Of a DNA stretch of 64,000 nucleotides, positions 43,301 through 52,860 are shown piece after piece. How positions within the stretch are numbered: the first letter of the stretch is position 1; each line of letters starts with the position of its first letter. This DNA is from Manis javanica (taxonomy: Eukaryota; Chordata; Mammalia; Pholidota; Manidae). A model generated the notes under the pieces. The model was not told where the DNA came from. It saw nothing but the letters and a program-made list of their open reading frames with translations, and searched no databases. The position numbers and the translations under genes are program-made. The DNA is taken from contig NC_133167.1 in NCBI RefSeq assembly GCF_040802235.1, forward strand, positions 883,001 to 947,000, read 5' to 3'.

Positions 43301-46300
43301 CCTCTGGGGAGGACGAGCCACAGGGGAAGGCTGCGCATGGGACACCTGCCTGGGAGGAGCATCCTGCTTTCTCCTTAGTCCTGACAGGGCCACGGGAGCA
43401 GGTTCTGGTGCTGCCGGGCAGCTGCCGGGCACAGGCGTGCAGGCTCATCACCACCCCCTGCCTGTTGCCTTACCCTCTCTGGGGCTGAGCACCGCGCAGC
43501 TTATCAGACACCGATCCTTGAGGCCAAGCAGCTGGCGACAAGCCCTGTGCTCTGAGTTGCCAGGCCTGTCCTGGTGGCCACTGGCTCTTGCCAAGTCCTT
43601 CAGGGTCCACCTTTCCGCCAGGCCACCAGTGAGGTCCACCAGCGCATCAGCCACCTGCCCTGCCCACAGGTGCTCGTAGGACCCATGGACCCTGGGAGAC
43701 AATCGTGGAGTGAGGCCCTGGCACTGGGGACTCCCTGCCTCTCTTCTATCCTCTCTGCCCCCGATACCCCGGCACCACCTTCTCAGCCAGCGCCGAAGCT
43801 GTGGACACCCATTCCTCCATCTCTCAAGCTCCAACCCCTTATCACGGGCCTTGGCCAGTGGATGGGGGACTCGGTCACAGTGATCTCCCCAGCAGGCCTC
43901 CCCACTTCCTCCTCTGTGCAAACGCCTGCTGACCAGGCCAGCCTCATTCTGCAAGACGACAGAGGCATTCTAAGGGGGAAGTTCTTCAAATCAGACCCTA
44001 GATGAGTGTCCCGGTCTCGGTCAGGGCCATGATAAGCAAGGGCTGAGACTGAGGCGGCCTCATTCCTCCTGACAACTTGCAGAGAGGATGCTAGCCCCCA
44101 GTGGTGAGAAACAGACAGATGGAAACATCTTTCTTGCTGGTGTCTGAGGAAAGAGAAAGGGGGAGCCACAGCCCCTCTCTTTCTGGAGGTGGTGCCTTTA
44201 TGCTGATGCTGGAATGAAGGCAGGGAAAGAGGAAGTGGGCGGGGGACAGGCCACCACAGGCTGTGTCCCAGGGCTCCTGTCTCTGGGCAGTCAGCCCCAC
44301 TCCACGCCTGGCCACCAGACCCTTGGAGCTCACAAAGGTGCTACGGCCCAGGGAGAGCAAAGATGTGGGGCCCCCAGCCCCCCTCCAGACCCAGTGTGCG
44401 CACTTGGCATAGACCTTCTCCAGCAAAGGAAGCCAGAACACATCAGCTCTCCGGCATCGGGAGAAGCAGAGCCTCCCTGCAAGACAAGGCAGACGGTCAT
44501 CCACAGTCACCTCCACCCAGCGTCCAAACTGCCAGACTCGGAAGGTGAAGGCACCACGGTACGTCTGGTCGAGCCAGCTGGGCTGTCCTGGAGGAATGAC
44601 CTACCGGCATAGGGGAAGGCAAACGGGGCCGTGAGGGACAGCGTCCCACGTGCTGCCTGAGTGTCTCAGCCAGCCTGTGACCACCGGCCCCTCCCCCAGC
44701 ACCCTGCCGCTTCTCAAAGGGTGCACCTTTACTCCACACCTAGATGTTGGCGCTTGTGGAAAACCCAGTCACGGGACAGACTAGCAGACCTTTCAGTAAA
44801 ATCGCTTAGGATTTTGCTGAGGGCACCAGTGTCTCCAAAGCGTTAAGTCGACCAGTACATCCTGCTATTCTGAATAAGTGATTGACCTGAATCCGAAGTG
44901 AACGTGAATTTTACAGGCACGAGCCAGCCAATTCCCGACAGAGCTGCAGATGGCAGGCCCCTGCAGGCACCGCCCCACCCCCTGCAGGGGCCTGGCACCT
45001 CCGGAGCTCTGCTGGCCCCTGGACCAGTGGGTTCTGACCAGCCCGAGAGACCGTGTGGGCTCCACACTTTGGGCTTGTTTGGCCCTGGCTCTGCCACTCA
45101 TTGGGGGAACACACTGGTTGCAACTCCCTCATTTATAAAATGGGTCAAAGCCAGCAAGGCCTGTGAGAATGAACGGCAGCCAGCAGGGCACTGAGCAGGC
45201 GCCGGGACACAGCAGGAGCTGGGCTCAGCACCGTCAGCGTGGCCGCACTAATCGAGATCGACTGGCAGTAAGCCAAACAAAAGGCACACATGCCCCTGGG
45301 GAAGGGATCCGGGCAGGCCCTCCACACCTGGGTATTCTACCTAGCATCGGAAACAGTTTTAATCCCCCCCCTCCTTTTGTCAACTTATATTCAAAACCTG
45401 TTAAAGAAAAGTACTAACTAGGGGAACTTTCTAAACCAGGGACTAGGATCCCTGCAAGGGCCCCTTCCTCCTCTAGGTGGGCATGTCTGTCTTTTATTCC
45501 AAATGTGAGGCTCGGCTGCATGAGAACCCAGGGCTCAGGAGCCTGCAGAGCTGCGCAGAACATGCCCGCTGGGCCCCGGTGCCCTGGAGGTCCCGTGGCC
45601 TGAGCCAAGCTCCCCCTTCCCCCGGCACACGGCCCCCCCCAGAAGGTGTGCCCTTCCTGTGCCCGCAGGCAGGAAGCGGGAGGGGAGGAGGCACGGCGCT
45701 GCAGACCTGGTTCAGCAGGTGCTGGCTCTTCTGCAGGGCGGCACAGGCACACAGGAGCCAGCAATCCCCCAGCAGCCCCTGCTTCACCTGGCCTTCCTGG
45801 GGGTTATCTGCGAAGAGCTGGGGCGTGGCACAAATTTCCTGAAATCAAGAAAACTGTCCAGTTACATCATGCCTGATGGCTAGTCTTTCAAAGTCAGAAC
45901 ACAGGATGTAGGTGCCAGGCTGGGGAGGAGCTTTTCTGGCTGTCCGCATGGCCTAGGAGGGGAGAGGGAGCAGCTGGCTTCGTGCGGCCCCTCCGGGCTC
46001 TCACTTGGCCCATTCAGCTTAGATTCTGGGGCCCTGTCTCCAGCCACCTTCCTTAACTGGCAAAACTAAGACTCTAGATGAATCCTATCCCAACAGCTGA
46101 ATGTCGGTCTAGAAAACGGCTGCACTTGAATTCCCAATGGCCAATCCTGATGGGTCCTCTGTAGGCTGGAAATCCTACTGTCACCCTAAACGGCTCAATT
46201 CCCCACACCCCAGACAAGTTTGTACCCTCACCTTTCTCCCTCTCCCACACTCCCACTGCCCATGCCCCTCTGAGCTGAAGACCTTCCCACAAGCCTGAGG

Positions 46301-48629
46301 CAGAGGGAGCCCCATTTTCCTTAAGACGCTGTCCCTTAGCACCACTTCCCCCCTGAGGCTTCCCTCCACCAGCAAACTTCTCAAAAGCTGCTGCCCCGAC
46401 TTCCGCCCTCCTGCTCGCACTCTGCATGGCCGCTCTAGCTTCCGGGCCAGTCATGCCCCCAAAGCACCTCTGTATTGCCAAATCCAGTGTCCTCGCCTTC
46501 CTGTTACGGTCGGTAGACAGCCAGACACGAGCAGGGAGGTGTTGGAGACTTGGGCCAGGGCTTACACTTGGCCAGATGCTGTTCTCCTGGGAGGTGGGGG
46601 GTGAGGGTATAAACAGCGGACCTGCCAAGACCGACTGGTTCCAACGCAGACAAGCTGACCCTGCCTCACCTCAAAGGGCATCATATGCTCATTAGCATAT
46701 TAAAATCACACTTGCCACCATGCCGTTTCCTAGGCATTCCAGGACAAAAGAGGGAGTCACATTATTTCCCAGAAATCCCCTCTCTATTCAGAGAAAAACC
46801 CACCTATTCTAATGAATATTCCAGCCCCTGCTTAAACTCCAGCTGTAAGACCACCCAATCCGAACGCCACCATGCTGCTCATCTCTGGGGCACGCCCGCA
46901 CTCCCTCCCTGAGTGCGTACTTCACTGAACTACTCTGCTTGTACCTGCTCCGCATGCTCGTGAATTCTTTCTCTACTGATGATGAACCCTCTCCCGGGGT
47001 TGCGGTCTCCCCTACCGCAGGGAGATCTCCTGGGACTGGATTTCCCAACATCACTTCCCAGCACTTGGCAGTATCAGAAAGGTGGCTGTTCACGTCCCCA
47101 GTGGTCCCCTTTGGCTCCCACGACTCCACGTGCTCCTGGCTGTCCTTCCACCTCACTGCCCGCTGCCTCTCAAGGCTGCCTCCAGGACACCTGCTTGACC
47201 TCACTCGGAAACACCAGGGCACCTCAAGGCTCAGTTCGGAGCGCTGTGCTGCTCTGGCCCACTCTGTCTGGATAGAATCCTCCAGGCCCTGCTCCCATCC
47301 CCATTCCCAGACAGACAGAGCCACTAGCCCAGATCTCCCAACTCTTATACCCACCTTCCACTGACGGCTCTGCTTGAACACATGAGAGCAAAACCCAGTC
47401 TTAGATGTCCACCCCTGGCTCTCCCCCACCTCCCAATTTTCCCCAGCACATCGAATAGGACTTGCCATCCTGGGTGGTGCTCAGGCCACAAGTCCAGAAG
47501 TCACTCTCAGTCCCTCCCAGTTGGTCACTCAGGCCTTAGCAAAGCCCCCTCCAAAGTCAGCCACTGCACAGCCCCACCCTGACGGCTGTCACATTGGTCT
47601 GAACCCCTTTATCTTGGTCCAAGGCCACTGTAACGGCCATTCCTACTCTTGCCCAGACAATCCCCTTCCCACTTACCAGCAAAGTGAACTTCTTAAAATA
47701 TAAATCCAATTGAATCATTCCCCTACCAAAACCCTCTAATGGCCACTCATTGCACCTAAAATCCATTTGTCACCCAAATGCCCCCAACATGGCCTATAAA
47801 GCTCTTCATGCCTTGGCCCTTGCCCCCTCTCTGGCCAAACAGGTTCTCAGTGTTGCCCACGGAAAGCACCTGTCGCCAGAGCCAAGCAGTTCTGCATCTG
47901 CTGCAGGACTGGGTGGCCCCGTGGATGTCTCTGCTGACACTCCAGGAAGGCAGGTTGTTCCCTGAGAAAAGTCATTCAGCAGCAAACCATTTCTGAAGAT
48001 GTCAGCATGGCACTAGGCCAGATCATCCCTTTAAGTAGCCACCTTAAAATGTTCACCTTAAAATATCGGAATATGCGGGTGCTCGAAATCCAAAACAAAT
48101 CTGCTTTGCAGGCTCAGTCTGGCCCTTCCGGAAGAGCATGAGAGCGGCAGCCACAAGCAAACACGTAAAAGAGAACAGGACCACTGTGGGCAGAAGAGCC
48201 AGGCAGGCTAGAAGCCAAGTCTGGTTACACACCCTTCAGAGCGGAAGCTAGTGGCGCTGGGTTTCTGTTAAAACGCCCCCTGGCTGTGCCCCTAAACGCC
48301 TTCCGAGCAGAGCTCCCCAGGTGCGGGCCCGGAGCCTGTCGCCCAGCACTCCTGGAGGGGGCTTGGCAGGGAGCTCCCAGGTGGGTGACGGGGCCTGGTG
48401 CCACCGCTGAGGGCCTGCCCGCCCCGCCGGCCGGGCCCCGCGCTCCGCACCCCGGCAGGGAGCTGGCATCTAGGGCCCAGCCGAGCCCCGAGCCGGCGCC
48501 CACCTGGGGCCGCCTCCACGTGATGTCCTCCCGGAACCGGGCCAGCGGCGTGGAGAAGCTGGAAAAGAGCGAGGAGTCCGCGGCGGGGAAGGCGGCGTCC
48601 CGGAAGAGCTCCCTGGCCGGGGCCCGCAT
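37320..48629 (-). CDS. CAPN10: Calpain-10, complete (12 coding exons, 665 aa)
   Basis: Atypical calpain cysteine protease of cytosol and mitochondria, lacking the penta-EF-hand domain; human variants are linked to type 2 diabetes. Coding exons: 48629-48504, 45838-45707, 44600-44404, 43691-43474, 42021-41880, 41239-41073, 40831-40551, 39678-39476, 39343-39088, 38112-37913, 37665-37620, 37349-37320. All junction phases and codon counts agree. Start [20 protein letters not shown] is five residues shorter than in human, with total 665 against 672. The catalytic triad is intact: C68 in QGLLGDCW, H233 in GQFHAF, N258 in IQNPWG. Two C2-like (domain III-type) modules follow. The final exon encodes only nine residues, ending AVMKT as in human. 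The intron after exon 9 uses a GC donor. Confidence 0.96.
42800..43095 (+). repeat. Short L1-like relic in CAPN10 intron 4
   Basis: A pattern like the L1 3' region (cgatcacagcgcaaaaccag, followed by cccgcatgcccgacgttagg) and then an A/T-rich tail. Unusually CpG-rich for such a relic. Low certainty. Confidence 0.4.
45060..45230 (+). repeat. MIR SINE
   Basis: Readable MIR core: ggctctgccactcattgg, caactccctcatttataaaa and a following gggtcaaagcc. Located in CAPN10 intron 2, opposite to the gene. Confidence 0.65.
46440..47000 (+). mobile_element. Old ERV-type solo LTR relic
   Basis: Within CAPN10 intron 1, opposite to the gene. Recognisable LTR layout: tatgctcattagcatatt, a segment with ccagcccctgcttaaactcc, then ggggcacgcccgcactccct, gagtgcgtacttcactgaac and a T-rich end near gaattctttc. 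No internal coding region or partner LTR is visible, so it appears to be a degenerate solo LTR, probably of an ERV1-like family. Confidence 0.5.
47030..47870 (+). repeat. Ancient L2-like element
   Basis: Matches the pattern of a very common old mammalian repeat: gctcaggccacaagtccaga, gtgaacttcttaaaatataa, cccctaccaaaaccctctaa, then acatggcctataaagctctt. Degenerate. Family name by eye only. Confidence 0.5.
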
Positions 48630-49300
48630 CTCGCGGCGCGCGGCCCAGAAGGAGGGCCAGTCCCCTGCAGGCCCGCGGCTTTCCGGGCGCTGCAGCTCCG
48701 CGGGGCCTCCCGGCCGCGGGTGCCCACTGGGCCGGCGGTGCTCGCCGGCTGCGTCGCCCCGGTAACCGCCGGCAGGTCGCAGCCAACCAGGTGTGTCGCT
48801 CTGGGTCACATGACACAGCGGCCCACTCGCACTCCAGCCTCGGGAAGTCCCAGGGGCGTGGCTCGCGAATTCTACTCTCGCGAGGTCGTGCCGTCGCCCC
48901 AGCACCACATCTCCTTCCGGGACCGGAGGGCCGGGGGGTCCCGCGGCGGAGGCTCATGCCCGGGCGGCTGCCGGGTGCCTAGTCCTCGCTCCGTGCGGCT
49001 TGGGCTTGGGCTTGGGCATCGGGGCCGCTTGGATTCGCGGGCTCTTGGGGCGAGGGCGCGGAGGGGCCGTCTCGGCCGAGGTCGGGCTGTAGGCTGCGGA
49101 TCCCAGAGTGCAGCTCCGCCTCGCAGAATGGCGCCTCTTCCGGCCGCCGGTGAGCTGCTCTCCGCCGCGGGCAGGTGCTGCGTGCGCCGCTGCTGTGGCC
49201 GTGTGAGTGGCTGGGGAGCGCGGCGGCGCGGGCCCGGGGCGCTGTCTCAAGGCGGTCTTGGAGCAGACGCGCTGGGTCCCGAGGGCATGGGGCTGGAGCG
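48250..49300. promoter_or_regulatory. CpG-rich bidirectional promoter of CAPN10
   Basis: Dense CpG spans CAPN10 exon 1 and about 650 bases upstream. There is no TATA box. Visible motifs are an E-box-type palindrome GTCACATGAC at 48805-48814 (USF/MITF/TFE class), a BANP-type element TCTCGCGAGG at 48876-48885 (consensus TCTCGCGAGA, one mismatch) and ETS-like TTCCGG cores near 48913 and 49137. Right of the island the + strand has an ATG with two donors, so transcription in both directions is likely. Confidence 0.7.
48876..48885. promoter_or_regulatory. BANP-type TCTCGCGAG element
   Basis: TCTCGCGAGG matches nine of ten positions of the CpG-island promoter motif TCTCGCGAGA, bound by BANP. It lies about 250 bases upstream of the CAPN10 ATG, between the two presumed start regions. 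Confidence 0.55.
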
Positions 49301-50056
49301 TCCTCCTGGCCTCTGCATGGCCGGGCATCTGGCATCTGGTCCTGGTGGGCTGCACAGTGACGTGCTGGAAGTGCGGTTATAACCCGTGGCCGCTCAGTAC
49401 CGCGGGGAGGTGGGGACCTGCCCTTCCCATTCCCAGCAAGGAGGGAAAGTAGTCAGCCAGCAGGCTTATTCTCTGCCTGCGCCTCCAAGCCTGCTTTACT
49501 GTGCCTGGAGCCCACAGAGCGTTGCGCAAGGGAGGGCAAGGGGGCCTCAACCCTTCTACTGACAGCTCACCACCACCTACTAGGTCCTCTGGGTTCTTCC
49601 TATCCCCAGGCTGCTTTCACCCAGCCCCCAGAGTATGAAGTACGGTCAGATCAAAGCTCTCCTGTAATCAGATCCGAAAAGTCTTTACTTCTGGAGGAGG
49701 AACTGAACCTGGTCCATGAACCCCTGCCCCTGACATTCTGCTTGCTTGGGAGCTGCAGGATACTGGGACAGCTGCAGCTGCTCCCTGTGAGGCCAGGCAG
49801 GGCCTGGAGCAGTAGGAATAACCACCAGTGGCGATGTGCCATTGTACTGCGTCGGCCCCACCAGGCCCTAGGCCCCTGTTATGGGGGCCTAGGGTACTCG
49901 TACCTGCTGAGGTACTACAAGAGGGGTATCGTCATAGTCCATCACCTCTCTCTGGGATGCCAGGGCTTACTCATCACCATTCAGCACCTACATGGTGCCA
50001 ACTCTCCTGGAAATGTTTCTGATTCCTTGGCAGGCTGGAGGCTGCCCTGTAGCTGA
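49128..50056 (+). CDS. Candidate divergent two-exon gene, unknown function
   Basis: The ATG at 49128 lies in the CpG island divergent to CAPN10. Exon 1 (49128-49202) runs without a stop to a gtgagt donor; an earlier gtgagc donor at 49150 is the alternative. A good acceptor (ttcttcctatccccag) opens exon 2 at 49610 in matching phase. The joined frame is 173 codons and ends with TGA at 50054-50056. The first 25 residues, MAPLPAAGELLSAAGRCCVR onward, are Ala/Arg/Cys-rich with no acidic residue but one, like a mitochondrial presequence. Exon 2 is open back to 49361. I do not recognise the protein. It may equally be a lncRNA such as the human CAPN10 divergent transcript, with the frame open by chance. 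No AATAAA was found soon after. Confidence 0.3.
49866..49894 (+). other. Perfect 11-bp inverted repeat (hairpin)
   Basis: CCCTAGGCCCC at 49866-49876 and GGGGCCTAGGG at 49884-49894 are exact complements around a 7-base loop. A second small palindrome, GGTACTCGTACC, follows directly. It sits inside the candidate exon 2. Confidence 0.7.
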
Positions 50057-51499
50057 AAGGAATCTGGAAAGACCTGGACTCTGCTTCATGGGCAGGTCCT
50101 AAACAAGTAAGAGGAAAATTTCTCCCCTGCCCTGGTGTTCTGGACTACTGATCCGTCCCAGGTAACACATGGGTGGTTACCAGCAGAGCTGGAGCCAGCC
50201 CAGGGTCTGACCTCGAAGTGGGGACCTTTGCTTTGCTACTCACCCAGGCTTGTTGCTCTGAAGAGCGGGCAGCTCTCTGCAGACATATCAGTGTCTAGGT
50301 TGGGCTGATGTCCAGAGATGGGGCCAGGAGACAGCTGGTGCTGGTAGGCAGCAGCCCAGGCCTGTGGGGACAGGTCAGTGCCCCACACTGAGATGGCATT
50401 AGAGCATCTCTCCTGTCGGCCTCCCCCACCCTTACCCATGTGCCTGGTTGCCCCATCCCCCATACCCAGGTGCAGAGATGGTCCCTGGGCCAGTTAGAAG
50501 TGCATTCCCCTCAGCCTCCTGGGTCTACCCCCAGCCCTGTGCATAGTGGAGCCTGTGGCTGCTGGGCCATCAGGAGCAGTTGGAAGTGGCCTGAGGGGGT
50601 TGGACAAAAAGGGGTTGTGGAGTCAGCTAATTCCTGACGCTGTTCTCTACAATGCAGGCCCTGGGACAGGCAGTTATGTAAAGTCTGAGGGTCAGGCCCT
50701 CATTAAGGTGGAGCACCACCTGAATAGCACAGTGCTGTCTGAGGGCTACAGGAGGATGACAGGAAACACTTCACCCAGCCCTCAGCAGGGTCCACCTCCC
50801 CGCTGACTGTACTCCCAGACATGGACTGTGCAGCGTGCATCTAACCACTTCCCTTCCCAAGGGCCTTTGGAATCTGAACCCTGCCTGTCGCGCCCTCACC
50901 CCTCCCCCGACTGCCCAATCCACTTGTGCCCCCCAAGTTATCACAGCTCTGGAGTCTGCACTCCGTGGCTTTGCTCACGTGCTCCGCCTGGATGACTGCC
51001 CCTGTCATTTCTCAAGGGGTGATCTCTGACTTCCCAACCAAGAGGGGTCTCTGTTGCACCCCTCCATCTCCTCCATTTGTTCAGTTGCTGCAGCTGAGGT
51101 CATGGGGAGCCTGGAACTCCCTCTAGCTCCAGAACCAGGTATTTTAGACGGGCCTGCACCCCAGCTCTGGGCAATGGGGCAAAGGAGCCATTCTCTGGGG
51201 GCTGCTGAGGGTTTTCTGCAGCCTACAAAGGCATGGGGGTGGTATGTTCTCTTAGCCTTTGGGAGCCCGTGTGTTGAGGACATGGCACAGAAATTGGTGC
51301 AGTTGGCCTGTGACCACAAGGGACAAGCCAGAGGACAAAGGTCGATATGCTGATTATTGGGAGCAGAAAGAGTCTGGGTCTCTGGTGACATCCCTGAGCC
51401 CCTGAGCAGTCCTAGGATTGCCCACCTTGGGACTTAGGGTCATAGAACATGCAGTGTTATTGTTTGAGTCATTTTGAGTTGGATCTTTTGTTTCAGTGT

Positions 51500-51990
51500 T
51501 GCATTGTGCAGAGACCCTGTATTATTACCTGCTACTGCATGACAAACTACCTCAAAAATTTAGTGACTTAAAACAATAGGCCTTTGTTATGTCACAGTTT
51601 CTGTGGTTTAGGAATGTGGTAGTGACTTGGGTGGGTGGGTGCGTGGTTCCGGCTCGGGGCCTCTTGGGAGACGGCAGTCAAAACGTCAGCCGGGACTGAG
51701 GTCATCTGGAGGCGCACTGTGACTGGCAGAGTCACTTCCAAGCCCACAGGCCTCAGTTTCTTATCATGTGGACCTCCATGAAGCCATTTGAGTGTCTTCA
51801 CAACGTGGCAGCTGGTTTCTCCCAGAGCGCGGGGCTCCAGGGAAAGGGCAGACGGAAGCTGTCCCTGTTTTATGCCCCCCCCCCGCCCCCTGCCCACGTT
51901 ATGCTCCATCGTTTCTACAACTTTCCATTCATTGGAAGCAAGTCCCATAAGTCCAGCCCAAACTTAAGTGGAGGGGCGTGAAACTCTGCG
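51500..51990 (+). repeat. Ancient interspersed repeat, family uncertain
   Basis: Order of phrases is typical of a common old mammalian repeat: tgcatgacaaactacctcaa, agtgacttaaaacaatag, gtcacagtttctgtggttta, gtcatctggagg, and later cagctggtttctcccagagc. I am unsure whether it is a hAT-type DNA transposon or a MaLR LTR. Confidence 0.5.
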
Positions 51991-52734
51991 TTTTGTAGGG
52001 AGGAGGATCAGAGAATCTAGATGCATTTTAAGACGACCACAGGTTCACCTCCCCTCCCAGGAGAGAGGAGGTAAGGGCGAGCGTGGGAATGGGTGCGGCA
52101 CCCAGGACTGAGGAGCCATGGAGCTTTAAGAGCCAGCAGAGGCAGGTGCCAAGTTTGCATCTTAGAAGACCGCTGGCAAGTGGGGTCCCTGAAGTGGGTC
52201 CTTGAGGGTAGGCTGGGAGGGAGGGAGCCGGAGGCCCGGAGTTTGAACCAGAAGTGGAGAAAGAGAGCTGCTTTGAAGTTGCGTGGAGCCTAGTCGCCCT
52301 GAGTCAGGAAAGGGAGGGTGCTGTAGAGGGGGGTGCACAGGAGAGAGCCTGGAGGCCCTGTGGAGTGGCTGCAGGCCCCCCGGTTTGGGGCGCTCCTGGG
52401 ACTTGGAGCCAAAGGGAAGTCTTTGGGGAAAGGCCTTGATGCGGCTTTGCATTAGGCTTGTTCTCAGTCACACGGAGTTGCTGGGCAGTCAGACTCGGTG
52501 TCCTAGGCCTGTGGGTAGCAGGACACCTGTCCCTCCCTGAGCAAGGCCTGGACCAGCTTCTGCCACGCACATCTTGAAGCTAACATCTGTCCTCTGAGCT
52601 CTGAGAGATGGTGGGAGCCCGGTGTCTACCCCAGTGGGTCCAGGGGGTGTCTAGAACAGCAGCCTGGGGCCCCAGAGCCTGGAGCATGTGAAATCACCTG
52701 AGCAAAAGTCACCTGGCCACGCAGGTGTCCTGGC

Positions 52735-52860
52735 CACTATCTGGGCCTCTCCCCTCCTGTACAAACCCCAGGTACAGAGGTCCCAGGGTGGATATGAGGA
52801 TCAAATGAGAAACTGCAAAGCACGTGGCTGGTCCTGGGCTGTGGGGGGTGGTCAGTGAGG
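52735..52860 (+). repeat. MIR-like SINE relic
   Basis: The sequence gatatgaggatcaaatgaga followed by aactgcaaagcac corresponds to the MIR 3' half (gaggattaaatgagat, gtaaagcac). Another MIR-like antisense piece may lie at 53090-53200. Confidence 0.5.
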
